Shown: positions 7,607 to 16,662, counted from the stretch's first letter. The stretch: DNA of 56,822 bases from Clostridia bacterium (GCA_017517325.1 JAFWZW010000017.1:1-56822), one strand, 5' to 3'. Notes: a model not told the origin generated them from the sequence alone. A program made the numbers and translations.

Positions 7607-9493
7607 TTGAACGCTATTGAGTTTTTTTCAGGTGAGTGTCAGGTTGCCGTAGTAGGCGCAGGTCACGCGGGCATTGAAGCCGCACTGGCCGCCGCCCGTA
7701 TGGGAGCTGATACCATCCTTTTTACTCTTTCTCTTGAATCACTCGGGAATATGCCATGCAACCCCTCCATAGGCGGTACGGGAAAGGGCCATTTGGTTTA
7801 TGAGATCGATGCTCTTGGTGGCGAAATGGGCAAAGCCAGTGACGCTACCTCTCTGCAAAGCCGTATGCTGAATTTGGGGAAGGGGCCTGCCGTTCATTCC
7901 TTGCGCCATCAGTCTGACCGCCGCGCCTATCACCATTATATGAAAACCTGCTGTGAAGAAACGGCGAATCTACGCTTGATTCAGGCAGAGATCTGTGAGA
8001 TCCGTCCCATTCCCGAAGGGTATGCCGTGGTAACCCGTTTCGGCGCTCGGTATCACGTGGGGCAGGTGGTCGTCTCTGCGGGTACCTACTTAAATTCCAA
8101 TATCGTTGTGGGTGACGTTTCCTATTCCGCAGGACCTGATCATTCCAGCCCCGCAACCTTTCTTACCGCCTCTCTTGAGAATATGGGCATTGTGTTCCGC
8201 CGCTTTAAAACCGGAACTCCTCCTCGTATCCACGCAGGTTCCATTGATTTCTCACGCTGCGAGGTGCAGTATGGGGATGAGGATCCACGCGCCTTTTCTT
8301 TCTATACTGACAAAACTGCTTTCTCCGAAAAAGAGCAGAAGTGTTGTTTTGTGACCTATACCAACGAAAATACACATCAGATCATTCGCGATAACATTCA
8401 CCGTTCGCCCCTTTATTCCGGTGCCATCAAAAGCACGGGCCCACGCTATTGCCCCAGTATCGAAGATAAGGTTATGCGCTTTCCCGATAAAACCCGCCAT
8501 CAGCTGTTTCTGGAGCCTATGGGGCAAAATACCCGTGAGATCTACGTGCAGGGGCTGTCCTCTTCGCTTCCGGAAGACGTGCAGAATCAGGTGATCCGCT
8601 CCATTGCAGGCCTTGAAAATGCTCAGGTGATGCGCACCGCATACGCCATTGAATACGACTGTATCGATCCCACCCAGTTAAAAGCAACTCTTGAATTTAA
8701 GGATCATCCCGGTCTTTTCGGCGCAGGGCAATTCAACGGAACCAGCGGCTATGAGGAAGCCGCGTGCCAAGGTCTCGTTGCCGGTATCAATGCGGCGCTG
8801 AACTGTTTCGGAAAAGACCCGCTTCTTCTCACCCGCCAGTCCAGCTATATCGGTACGCTCATTGACGATCTTGTAACCAAAGGCACCAACGAGCCCTACC
8901 GTATGATGACCAGCCGCTGTGAGTATCGCTTGATCCTCCGTCAAGACAACGCGGACCGCCGTCTCATTGAAGAAGGTCGCCGCGTGGGTCTTATTGACGA
9001 CACCCGTTATGAAAAGAAGAAAAAGCTTTTTTCTTTGATCGACTCTGAGATCCGGCGTGCGGAAAACACCTTCTTTTCACCCACCGATGCTTTGAACGAG
9101 ATCTTGAAACAGCAGGAAAGCCAACCCGTCACCGGGGGCGTTCGTCTGGCCGATCTTCTTCGCCGCCCCGGCATTTCCTACGAGATTCTCGTACCCGTAG
9201 ACGAAAACCGCCCGGATTATCCCGCAGAGGTTTTTGAGCGAGCCGAGATCGAGATCAAATATGCAGGGTATATCAAGCGCCAGCTTGCCCAGGCCGAGCA
9301 AATGCAAAAGCTTGAAAACCGTATGATCCCTGCCGATATTGATTATCATTCCATCCAAGGGCTTCGTCTGGAAGCAAGGCAAAAGCTTTCCGCTATGAAG
9401 CCTGAGAGCATTGGCAGAGCATCCCGCATTTCCGGTGTGTCTCCTGCAGATATCACCGTTTTGATGATCTATTTAAATATGAACGAGAGGTAG
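7607..9493 (+). CDS. mnmG: tRNA uridine 5-carboxymethylaminomethyl modification enzyme MnmG (GidA)
   Basis: 628 aa, full length. The FAD-binding Rossmann motif VVGAGHAGIEAA (about 15-26), the CNPSIGGTGKGH block and the second GidA signature FNGTSGYEEAACQG are all present. It works as a heterotetramer with MnmE using methylene-THF, glycine and FAD. The start is TTG 7607, preceded by AGAAGGAG at 6-nt spacing; the next ATG lies far inside the FAD domain. rsmG starts 4 nt after its stop. Confidence 0.97.
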   Translation: MNAIEFFSGECQVAVVGAGHAGIEAALAAARMGADTILFTLSLESLGNMPCNPSIGGTGKGHLVYEIDALGGEMGKASDATSLQSRMLNLGKGPAVHSLRHQSDRRAYHHYMKTCCEETANLRLIQAEICEIRPIPEGYAVVTRFGARYHVGQVVVSAGTYLNSNIVVGDVSYSAGPDHSSPATFLTASLENMGIVFRRFKTGTPPRIHAGSIDFSRCEVQYGDEDPRAFSFYTDKTAFSEKEQKCCFVTYTNENTHQIIRDNIHRSPLYSGAIKSTGPRYCPSIEDKVMRFPDKTRHQLFLEPMGQNTREIYVQGLSSSLPEDVQNQVIRSIAGLENAQVMRTAYAIEYDCIDPTQLKATLEFKDHPGLFGAGQFNGTSGYEEAACQGLVAGINAALNCFGKDPLLLTRQSSYIGTLIDDLVTKGTNEPYRMMTSRCEYRLILRQDNADRRLIEEGRRVGLIDDTRYEKKKKLFSLIDSEIRRAENTFFSPTDALNEILKQQESQPVTGGVRLADLLRRPGISYEILVPVDENRPDYPAEVFERAEIEIKYAGYIKRQLAQAEQMQKLENRMIPADIDYHSIQGLRLEARQKLSAMKPESIGRASRISGVSPADITVLMIYLNMNER

Positions 9494-9497
9494 CCTT

Positions 9498-10289
9498 ATG
9501 CCTTTAGAGCAAAAATACTTAGATCTGATCCTTGCTGCTGTTCCTGCTTTGCAGGGGAGTGGGGCAGAGGATCGTCTTTCAGCCCTATACGATCGGGTGG
9601 TGGAAACCAACAACCGAATCAACATTACCTCTCTCACGTCTCCCATTGACGTTACTTTGAAGCATATTGTGGATTCGCTCAGCCTTCTCACCTGCCGTGA
9701 CGTTCTTGAAAAGCTTGAGAGAAGCGCAAGAATCTGTGATATTGGTTGCGGTGGCGGCTTTCCCGGTCTTCCCATTGCTTGCGCTCGCCCCAAAGCCGAC
9801 ATCACCATGATCGACAGTACCGAAAAAAAGATTCACGCTTTGAAGGAAAATGCTCATATTTTGGGGCTTGAAAACGTAAGACCTCTTTGGGGAAGAGGAG
9901 AGGAACTGGCTGGGAAAGGCGGCGCGCACCGCGAAAAGTACGATCTTTGCCTTTCCCGTGCCGTTGCCGCTCTTCCCGTGCTTTGTGAACTGTGCCTGCC
10001 CTTTGTGAAAAAAGGAGGGTTGCTCGTTGCTATGAAGGGAGCTCGTGCTCTTGAAGAACTGGATGATAGCCGAAAAGCCATTCCTATGCTTGGTGGCACG
10101 CTCAAAGAGACCCTTGAGATTCGGCTGGATCCTGAAAATCTTCCCCTCGCTCTTTTTGACGGAGAAGAAAAGGAGAAGATCCTTTCCTTCTGTGAAGCGC
10201 GCCGATATCTTTTGCTGATTGAAAAGAAAAAAGAAACTTTGCCCATATATCCGAGAAAATGGGCGCAAATGGTTAAAAAACCTTTATAA
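9498..10289 (+). CDS. rsmG: 16S rRNA (guanine527-N7)-methyltransferase RsmG (GidB)
   Basis: 263 aa. It methylates G527 of 16S rRNA; loss gives low-level streptomycin resistance in several bacteria. The SAM-binding motif CDIGCGGGFPGLPIA lies near residue 80, and RAVAALPVLCEL and GGLLVAMKG are family blocks. It is last in the mnmE-mnmG-rsmG run and is followed by a strong terminator. The usual neighbours parA/parB or noc do not follow. Confidence 0.95.
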   Translation: MPLEQKYLDLILAAVPALQGSGAEDRLSALYDRVVETNNRINITSLTSPIDVTLKHIVDSLSLLTCRDVLEKLERSARICDIGCGGGFPGLPIACARPKADITMIDSTEKKIHALKENAHILGLENVRPLWGRGEELAGKGGAHREKYDLCLSRAVAALPVLCELCLPFVKKGGLLVAMKGARALEELDDSRKAIPMLGGTLKETLEIRLDPENLPLALFDGEEKEKILSFCEARRYLLLIEKKKETLPIYPRKWAQMVKKPL

Positions 10290-10315
10290 ACGGAGCATTT
10301 TGGCTTAAAATGAAA

Positions 10316-10345
10316 AGAAATCGCGGATTCCGCGATTTCTTTTTC
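10316..10345 (+). terminator. Intrinsic terminator after rsmG
   Basis: An 11-bp stem (10316-10326 with 10330-10340), loop ATT, then TTTTCT. It closes the rpmH-rsmG block. Confidence 0.85.
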
Positions 10346-10374
10346 TTGACAAATATGGTACGGTTTGGTATACT
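10346..10374 (+). promoter_or_regulatory. Promoter of the riboswitch-ATPase unit
   Basis: -35 TTGACA (10346-10351), 17-nt spacer, -10 TATACT (10369-10374). It directly abuts the rsmG terminator. Confidence 0.82.
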
Positions 10375-10379
10375 AAAAA

Positions 10380-10530
10380 GGTCTTGAGGGAGTAGTTCGC
10401 GCGCGTTGCGTGGTGTGTCAACAGTACCGATTCATCTTTGATGAATTTGGCACGCCTTAATGAACCAGACTCTTGTACAGAGGTCTTGCTGTACGAGAAG
10501 GTTAGCTCGATACAGTAAGTATCGAGTTTA
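10380..10530 (+). ncRNA. Probable yybP-ykoY (Mn2+) riboswitch with terminator
   Basis: The leader opens with the conserved GGGAGTAG block (10387-10394), followed by a GTCAACAG segment and a GAACCAGACTC segment, as in yybP-ykoY RNAs. A hairpin TCTTGTACAG/CTGTACGAGA follows. It ends in an 8-bp terminator stem CTCGATAC/GTATCGAG (10506-10513, 10519-10526) and a T-run, just before a P-type cation ATPase gene, a common yybP-ykoY target. In known members Mn2+ binding turns expression on. The assignment is by recognised motifs and context; a covariance-model search was not possible. Confidence 0.72.
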
Positions 10531-10560
10531 TTTTTTTATACGAAAGGAAACACGATATCT

Positions 10561-13233
10561 ATGAAACCATTTTTGCAGGACAGTGAAAAAGTTCTGGAAA
10601 CGCTGGGCACTTCCGAAAACGGTCTTACCTCTGCCGAGGCAAAAAAGAGAAGTGAAACGCACGGGAAGAATAAGCTTGCGGAAGCCAAAAAGGAAACGCT
10701 GCTTCATCGTTTTTTTAAAGAGCTTGTTAACCCTATGATCTTGGTGCTCCTTGCCGCTGCCGCCATTTCTGCGGTTACGACGGTGATCAGCAACAGCCTC
10801 TCTCCCGAACATTCCGAATCCTTCGCTGATGCTTTTATCATCCTTTTCGTTGTGGTACTGAATGCCGTTCTGGGCGTTGTGCAAGAAAGCAAGGCTGAGC
10901 AAGCCATTGAAGCTCTGAAAACTATGACAGCCGCCACCTCACGCGTTTTGCGTGACGGTAAGATCGAAGCCATCAAGAGTGAAGATCTGGTTCCCGGTGA
11001 CGTGATTCTTCTGGAAGCGGGTGACTCCGTTCCTGCAGACTGCCGTATCCTCGAATCCGCCTCTCTGAAGATCGAAGAAGCCGCACTTACCGGTGAATCC
11101 GTACCCGTTGAAAAGATCTCCGAGGCGCTTCATTCCGAGAATGATAGCGTTCCCTTGGGTGACAGAAAAAATATGTGCTATATGGGCAGTACCGTGGTTT
11201 ACGGACGTGGTAAAGCCGTCGTTGCCGATATCGGTATGAATACCGAAATGGGCAAGATCGCAAATGCTCTGACCCAGACTGCCGAAGAGCAGACTCCTCT
11301 TCAGATGCGCCTTGCCGATCTTTCCAAGATCCTTACGTGGCTCGTTTTGGGCATCAGTGTCGTGATCTTTGGTGTGGAAGTCGTTCGCTCCTTCCTTGGG
11401 GGTGCTTCTCCCGAATTTACCGATTATCTGGAAGCCTTTATGGTCGCAGTCAGCCTTGCGGTTGCCGCCATTCCCGAAGGCCTTGCCGCCGTCGTTACCA
11501 TCGTGCTTTCCATCGGCGTTACCAAAATGTCCAAGCGTAAAGCCGTGATTCGCCGCCTTACCGCCGTTGAGACCCTTGGATGTGCTCAGGTGATCTGCTC
11601 CGATAAGACCGGTACCCTTACCCAGAACAAGATGACCGTGGTGAAGACCTGGACGGTGGATGAACCCCTCCTTGCCCGCGGTATGGCACTGGCTTCGGAT
11701 GCTGAGTTTGACCTTGAAAAGAATACTGCCATTGGTGAGCCCACAGAATGCGCCCTTGTAAACTTTGCCCATAAATCCGGTCAGGATAAGAATGAACTGA
11801 AGAAAAACTATCCCCGTGTTGCCGAGGTTCCCTTTGATTCCGGCAGAAAGATGATGACCACCGTTCACGCTGACGGCGAGGCCTTCCTCCAGTTTACCAA
11901 AGGTGCTCCCGACGAGCTCCTTCGCCGTTGCACCGCCTTTCTCGGGGCAGACGGTGTTGAAACTCTCACAGAAGAGAAGAGAAACGAGATCCTCTCCCGG
12001 AATAAGGCAATGGCAGATGAAGCCCTTCGCGTTCTTGCCTGCGCTTATCAGACCTTGAATGCAAAACCTGAAAAAGAAGATTCCGAAACCCTTGAAAAGG
12101 ATCTGATCTTCGTTGGACTTTGCGGTATGATCGACCCTGTCCGTCCCGAAGTGAAGGCCGCCGTTAATTCTTGCCGTGAAGCCAGCATTCACGTGGTTAT
12201 GATCACCGGCGACCATATTGATACCGCTGTTGCCATCGGTAAAGAGCTTGGTATCATTACCGATGCTTCTCAGGCGATCCGCGGTGCCGAGCTGGATGCA
12301 ATGTCCGATGAGGAACTGGATGCAGTGATCGAGCGTTACAGTGTTTATGCCCGTGTTCAGCCCGAGCATAAGGTAAGAATCGTTTCCGCCTGGAGAAGAC
12401 GCGGCAAGGTAACCGCTATGACCGGTGACGGTGTCAACGACGCTCCCAGTATCAAAGTTGCCGATATCGGTGTGGGTATGGGTATCACCGGTACTGACGT
12501 TACCAAAAACGTAGCGGATATGATCCTGGCTGACGACAACTTTGCCACCATCGTTGCCGCTGTGGAAGAGGGAAGAAAGATCTACGCCAACATCCGCAAG
12601 GCAATTCAATTCCTGCTTTCCTCCAATCTCAGCGAGGTAATTGCCGTATTCGTTGCGTCTATGATGAACTTTGCCATTCTGCACCCCGTTCATCTTCTTT
12701 GGATCAACCTGATTACCGATAGCCTTCCCGCACTTGCCCTTGGTATGGAGCACGGTGAAGCCGATTCTATGAAGCAAAAGCCCCGTGATTCCAAAGAGGG
12801 GATCTTTTCTGGTGGTGTTGGTTTCGACATCTTCTATCAGGGGGCTCTGGTTGCCGTTCTTACCTTGATCGCTTATTTCATCGGCTGGAATATGGATCCC
12901 GATGCCGTTGCAGGCAGCTTTTCCAGTGAGCACGGTACTACTATGGCATTCCTCACTCTCTCTATGGCAGAGATCTTCCAGTCCTTTAACCTTCGTTCCC
13001 GCCGTGGTTCCATCTTCTCTATGAAAAAGCAGAACAAATGGCTTTGGCTTGCCGCTGTTTCCGCTCTGCTTTTGACCACCTTGGTTATTGAGGTTTATCC
13101 CTTCTACAACTGGTTTGAGTTCGTGCATATCTCCTGGACTGAATATGCCATCGGTCTCGGTCTTTCCATCCTTGTGATTCCCGTTGTGGAGATTGTGAAA
13201 TTCTTCCAGAGAAAATTCGGAAAGAATAAGTAA
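10561..13233 (+). CDS. P-type cation-transporting ATPase, Ca2+/Mn2+ type (P2A-like)
   Basis: 890 aa, full length for SERCA/PMR1-like bacterial pumps. Visible parts are an N-terminal cation ATPase domain, the actuator motif LTGES, the M4 ion-site motif AAIPEGLAAVV, the phosphorylation site DKTGTLT (near residue 348), a nucleotide-binding domain with KGAPDELL, the hinge TGDGVNDAP and six C-terminal membrane helices. PEGL in M4 is typical of Ca2+ or Ca2+/Mn2+ export. The probable Mn2+ riboswitch upstream makes Mn2+ efflux the more attractive reading. It is monocistronic, ending at a terminator. Confidence 0.9.
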   Translation: MKPFLQDSEKVLETLGTSENGLTSAEAKKRSETHGKNKLAEAKKETLLHRFFKELVNPMILVLLAAAAISAVTTVISNSLSPEHSESFADAFIILFVVVLNAVLGVVQESKAEQAIEALKTMTAATSRVLRDGKIEAIKSEDLVPGDVILLEAGDSVPADCRILESASLKIEEAALTGESVPVEKISEALHSENDSVPLGDRKNMCYMGSTVVYGRGKAVVADIGMNTEMGKIANALTQTAEEQTPLQMRLADLSKILTWLVLGISVVIFGVEVVRSFLGGASPEFTDYLEAFMVAVSLAVAAIPEGLAAVVTIVLSIGVTKMSKRKAVIRRLTAVETLGCAQVICSDKTGTLTQNKMTVVKTWTVDEPLLARGMALASDAEFDLEKNTAIGEPTECALVNFAHKSGQDKNELKKNYPRVAEVPFDSGRKMMTTVHADGEAFLQFTKGAPDELLRRCTAFLGADGVETLTEEKRNEILSRNKAMADEALRVLACAYQTLNAKPEKEDSETLEKDLIFVGLCGMIDPVRPEVKAAVNSCREASIHVVMITGDHIDTAVAIGKELGIITDASQAIRGAELDAMSDEELDAVIERYSVYARVQPEHKVRIVSAWRRRGKVTAMTGDGVNDAPSIKVADIGVGMGITGTDVTKNVADMILADDNFATIVAAVEEGRKIYANIRKAIQFLLSSNLSEVIAVFVASMMNFAILHPVHLLWINLITDSLPALALGMEHGEADSMKQKPRDSKEGIFSGGVGFDIFYQGALVAVLTLIAYFIGWNMDPDAVAGSFSSEHGTTMAFLTLSMAEIFQSFNLRSRRGSIFSMKKQNKWLWLAAVSALLLTTLVIEVYPFYNWFEFVHISWTEYAIGLGLSILVIPVVEIVKFFQRKFGKNK

Positions 13234-13235
13234 AC

Positions 13236-13268
13236 AAAAAGCCCTCTGCAGTTCTGCAGCGGGCTTTT
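13236..13268. terminator. Terminator between the ATPase and the convergent small gene
   Basis: Stem AAAAGCCC/GGGCTTTT encloses an inner CTGCAG/CTGCAG pair. A-rich left and T-rich right flanks allow termination in both directions. Confidence 0.8.
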
Positions 13269-13269
13269 C

Positions 13270-13779
13270 TTACGTAATCAGCTTGTTATCTTTTGAGAAT
13301 CCGTGAACGAAGCCGTCTTGCCTTGCGGAGGAAATATCTCCGCCGATCACGGTTTCCTTAAATACCATCAGGTTTGCGTATACGGAGCCGTCGTATTCGT
13401 AGTTGCTTACAAGATACGTGTAAAGCTTTACTGATTTTCCCTTGTATTTTTGCAGATCAAGTCCTTCGTTTATCTGAAGCTGATTGTACTTTTCATAGAT
13501 GGCGTCAAACTCAACGGGGATGACGACTTCTCGGATCTTAACTGCGTTGGGATCCACCTCCCAACCGTATGAACTGAGAAAACTGACCCGATCTTCATTG
13601 GTTGCAACGTTTTTAAAATTTGGCATTGATATTTGTTTTCCAACGGATATAAGCTTTCCTTGATCCTCCTTGCGGTTTTGGATCGGTGCCAGTAAAACAA
13701 CCGAAACGATTACAAAAACCGAAGCCAATAGGGTTAAATACAACTTGATCTTTTGCGCTTTAACGGATAAAATGAACAT
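13270..13779 (-). CDS. Membrane-anchored DUF4830-like protein
   Basis: 169 aa from ATG 13779, chosen because GGAGG lies 6 nt upstream; longer in-frame starts reach into the ABC-F gene. One N-terminal membrane segment (about residues 12-32, YLTLLASVFVIVSVVLLAP) is followed by an extracytoplasmic domain with FLSSYGWEVDPNAV and IPVEFDAIYEKYNQLQ. These resemble DUF4830 proteins of Clostridia, whose role is unknown. Its start region lies in a 51-nt hairpin, described separately. Confidence 0.72.
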   Translation of the reverse strand: MFILSVKAQKIKLYLTLLASVFVIVSVVLLAPIQNRKEDQGKLISVGKQISMPNFKNVATNEDRVSFLSSYGWEVDPNAVKIREVVIPVEFDAIYEKYNQLQINEGLDLQKYKGKSVKLYTYLVSNYEYDGSVYANLMVFKETVIGGDISSARQDGFVHGFSKDNKLIT

Positions 13780-13828
13780 ACCCTGCCTCCTGCATTGTGT
13801 TATTACACTGTATGCAAGGGCAGGGTAT
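13778..13828 (-). promoter_or_regulatory. Hairpin burying the ribosome site and start codon of the DUF4830-like gene
   Basis: On the minus strand ATACCCTGCC (13828-13819) pairs perfectly with GGCAGGGTAT (13787-13778). Inside, TGCAT/ATGCA and GTGT/ACAC extend the stem around an AATA loop. The GGAGG site lies in the stem's 3' half and the ATG begins at its base. The plausible promoter (TTGGAA, 18 nt, TAAAAT at 13827-13832) overlaps the outer arm, so the full hairpin would form mainly on read-through RNA from the ABC-F gene. Confidence 0.6.
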
Positions 13829-13838
13829 TTTATGAAAC

Positions 13839-15725
13839 TTATTGTCCCTCTTCCAAAAGAGTCCATTCCTCTAAAAGAGCGTCGCACTTTTGCTGGAGCG
13901 CTTCTCTTTTAGTATAAAGCTCCTGAAGCTTTACGTAATCGCTGGCACAGTTCAGCGCCTCTTCATCGATGCGCTTCATTGCATCCTCCGCTTCGCTGAT
14001 CTCTTTTTCGATCTTTTGTATGCGGCCTGCGCGCTTTCTTTCTTCCTGTTTTTTGCGCTTTTGCTCTGCCCAGTCGTTTGCGGCAGGTGCGTTTTCGCGT
14101 CCCTTTTCTTCCTGTGCCGCATTGGCTTCATCTTGAGAATAGCTTTGATAGGAAGCATAATTTCCATTGTAGCCGAAGATCACCCCGTCACCCTTAAAAC
14201 TTAAAATTCTGGTTGCGATCTTGTTGATAAAATAACGGTCGTGAGAAACGGCAATGACGGTTCCTTCAAAGGAGAGAAGGGCGTTTTCCAGCGCCTCGCG
14301 GGATTCGATATCCAAATGGTTTGTGGGCTCGTCAAGAAGAAGCACGTTTACCTTTTTCTGCATCAGTTTTGCCAAAACCAATCTTGCCCGTTCCCCGCCG
14401 GATAATACGCGGATCTCCTTGAACACGTCGTCTCCTTTAAAGAGAAAAGTGGCAAGAAGGGAGCGGATCTGCGTGTGATTCAAGTCACTCTCATCCCAGA
14501 TCTCCTCCAGCACAGTGCTGTTTTCGTTGAGATGCTGGTACTGATCGTAATACCCAAGGCGAACGTTGTAGCCAAAGGAAAAAGAGCCGCTGTCTGCGGG
14601 AAGGTTTCCTGCAAGGATCTGCAAAAGGGTGGATTTGCCGCTTCCGTTGGCACCGATGATCACAAGGCGATCTCTCTTTTTTACCTCGTAATTAAGAGAA
14701 GAAAATAGGTTTTTTTGCCCGTATCCTTTGCTTAAATTTCGGATGGTCAATACGTCTTCACCCGTTTCCAGAGCTTCAGAAAACTGAAAGGAAAGGCTTT
14801 CGGGCAAGGCTTCTGCCTTTTCCACCTTTACCATACGATCCAGCGCCTTTTGACGAGATTCCGCCGCTATGATATTTTTCTCACGGTTCCAGCGCTTTTG
14901 CTGAGCGATGAAGGCCTCCATACGGGCTATTTCTTTTTGCTGATTCTTGTAATGCCGATCCTGGATCTCACGCTCCTTTTGCTTTTCCTCGCGATAGCGG
15001 GAGTAGGGAACGGAGTAGAGCTTAGCGTGTGTGTTTTCGATCTCAAGTGTCTTTTCGGTCACATGATCTAAAAACAGTCGGTCGTGGGAGATCAAAAGCA
15101 CCGTGCTTCGGATCTTCTTCAGCTTATCCTCCAGCCACTCAAGGCTTTTGATATCCAGATGGTTGGTGGGTTCATCCAAAAGAAGAATGTCAGGCTCCTC
15201 CAGAATCAAAAGAGAAAGCTGGAGAATGGTGCGCTGACCACCGGAAAGAGCGCCAACCTTCAGATCCAGCATCTCTTCGGAAAAGCCCATACTGATCAGC
15301 GTTCCCTTGGCGCGGCTTTTGTATTCGTAGCCACCTGCGCGTTCAAAGCGTTGCTGAAGGGAAGTAAAGCGAGCGATGATCTCGTCGCTATGGTTTTCCT
15401 TCATTTCATCTGAAAGGGCTTCCAGCCGTTTTTCATCCTCCGCCAGAGCGCGAAAGACGGAAAGAGCCGCTTCGTATACGGTATCCTCAGGATTCAGCTT
15501 GTTCTGCTGCTCCAGGTGACCGATGCTCTTTCCCTTTGCTACGAAAATGTTTCCGGTGTAGGGAATACTGCGGTCGAAAAGAAGCCGCATCAGCGTGCTT
15601 TTTCCGGCTCCGTTTACTCCTACGATACTCACCTTTTCTCCTTGATTGATGGAAAAGGAGATTTCATTTAAAAGTACTTTTTCCCCAAAGGAAACGCTTA
15701 ATTTATCGGTTCCGATGATAAACAT
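13839..15725 (-). CDS. ABC-F family ATP-binding protein
   Basis: 628 aa with two ABC cassettes and no membrane segments. The first Walker A is GVNGAGKST (36-44), with signature LSGGQ and DEPTNHLD. The second has GANGSGKST, LSGGERARL and another DEPTNHLD. The linker between them is charged and helical (the P-site tRNA interaction motif region), and the C-terminus is a coiled coil of about 80 residues. ABC-F proteins act on ribosomes to relieve stalling; some confer antibiotic resistance. The domain plan is closest to the YdiF/Uup-like group. Its 5' end overlaps tcdA by 28 bp, so the two are co-transcribed. Confidence 0.93.
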   Translation of the reverse strand: MFIIGTDKLSVSFGEKVLLNEISFSINQGEKVSIVGVNGAGKSTLMRLLFDRSIPYTGNIFVAKGKSIGHLEQQNKLNPEDTVYEAALSVFRALAEDEKRLEALSDEMKENHSDEIIARFTSLQQRFERAGGYEYKSRAKGTLISMGFSEEMLDLKVGALSGGQRTILQLSLLILEEPDILLLDEPTNHLDIKSLEWLEDKLKKIRSTVLLISHDRLFLDHVTEKTLEIENTHAKLYSVPYSRYREEKQKEREIQDRHYKNQQKEIARMEAFIAQQKRWNREKNIIAAESRQKALDRMVKVEKAEALPESLSFQFSEALETGEDVLTIRNLSKGYGQKNLFSSLNYEVKKRDRLVIIGANGSGKSTLLQILAGNLPADSGSFSFGYNVRLGYYDQYQHLNENSTVLEEIWDESDLNHTQIRSLLATFLFKGDDVFKEIRVLSGGERARLVLAKLMQKKVNVLLLDEPTNHLDIESREALENALLSFEGTVIAVSHDRYFINKIATRILSFKGDGVIFGYNGNYASYQSYSQDEANAAQEEKGRENAPAANDWAEQKRKKQEERKRAGRIQKIEKEISEAEDAMKRIDEEALNCASDYVKLQELYTKREALQQKCDALLEEWTLLEEGQ

Positions 15726-16423
15726 TCTTTTACCAAATCCTTTATGATCTCTCCGGCCAAAATCATACCTGCAACCCCTGGCACGAAGCTGACGCTTCCG
15801 GGTGCTCTATGGCCGCTATCCGTTTGCAGAGTGGTTTTCACTGGCTCTTCCTCTGAATAGACGACCTTGCAAGATCCAAGGCCATTTTTTCTGCATTGGT
15901 TGCGCATTGCTCTGGCAAGAGGGCAGCCCTTGGTCTGAAACAGATCGGCAACTCGAAACGCAGTTGGATCCGTTTTGTTCCCCGTTCCCATAGAAGAGAT
16001 CACGGGGATCCCAAGCTCTTTTCCCCTGCGGATCAGATGAAGCTTTGAAGAAACGGTATCAATGGCATCTAAAATATAATTTACACCGTCAAACAGTCCC
16101 GCAGGCTCCGTTTCTTCCGTGAAAAAGAGGTTGACGCAATGGATGCGACAAGAGGGAGAGATCTCCAAAAGCCGCACTTTTGCTGCTTCGGTCTTGGGGA
16201 GACCTAACGTTTTGCGAGTGGCAAACAGCTGACGGTTCAGATTGGTTTCTTCAAAGGCTTCAAAATCAACCAGTGTTATTTCACCGATCCCGCCTCGGCA
16301 CAAGGCTTCCGCGGCGTGTCCACCTACACCGCCGAGACCGAAAACGATAACGTGCTTATTCTGTAAGTGTAGTAAGGCATCATCCCCTAAAACCATACGG
16401 GAACGCTGGTGCATCGGATCCAT
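15698..16423 (-). CDS. tcdA: tRNA threonylcarbamoyladenosine dehydratase (TcdA/CsdL)
   Basis: 241 aa from ATG 16423, which has AGGGAGG 5 nt upstream. ThiF/E1-like fold: the nucleotide-binding motif FGLGGVGGHAAEALCRGGIG (from residue 28), then DFEAFEETNLNRQ and a DAIDTVSSKLHLI block. TcdA uses ATP to cyclise t6A37 to ct6A37 in ANN-decoding tRNAs. The R-S-R-M N-terminus and the Cys-rich region with CPLARAMRNQCRK match the family. It is first in a two- or three-gene minus-strand unit with the ABC-F gene. Confidence 0.9.
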   Translation of the reverse strand: MDPMHQRSRMVLGDDALLHLQNKHVIVFGLGGVGGHAAEALCRGGIGEITLVDFEAFEETNLNRQLFATRKTLGLPKTEAAKVRLLEISPSCRIHCVNLFFTEETEPAGLFDGVNYILDAIDTVSSKLHLIRRGKELGIPVISSMGTGNKTDPTAFRVADLFQTKGCPLARAMRNQCRKNGLGSCKVVYSEEEPVKTTLQTDSGHRAPGSVSFVPGVAGMILAGEIIKDLVKECLSSEPIN

Positions 16424-16454
16424 AAAAACCTCCCTCGTTTTTGCTCTTCTTGCT

Positions 16455-16483
16455 ATTATATCGAAAACAAAGCAATCTATCAA
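16455..16483 (-). promoter_or_regulatory. Promoter of tcdA
   Basis: Minus strand: -35 TTGATA (16478-16483), 17-nt spacer, -10 TATAAT (16455-16460). Confidence 0.75.
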
Positions 16484-16662
16484 GAGGGAAATAAGGGTGA
16501 AAAGGGAAAAACAAATGGGAAAAAGAGTCTTTTTTTAAATAAAAATCAAAAAAACAACGATCTCTTTGTTAATAAAATAAAAAAAACGATGATTCAAAAT
16601 TTGAAAAAATTAGAAAAATCGGATTTAAATTAAAATAATTTGCAGAGCTTTGCAATTTTGTC

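Noticed and set aside
10939-13128. 729-codon open frame antisense to the P-type ATPase
   Set aside because: It fully overlaps a clear ATPase gene; the His/Gly/Asn-rich translation has no family features and there is no ribosome site. It is a codon-bias shadow.
14250-14480. Plus-strand frame inside the ABC-F gene
   Set aside because: Shadow of the second ABC cassette; no independent start signal.
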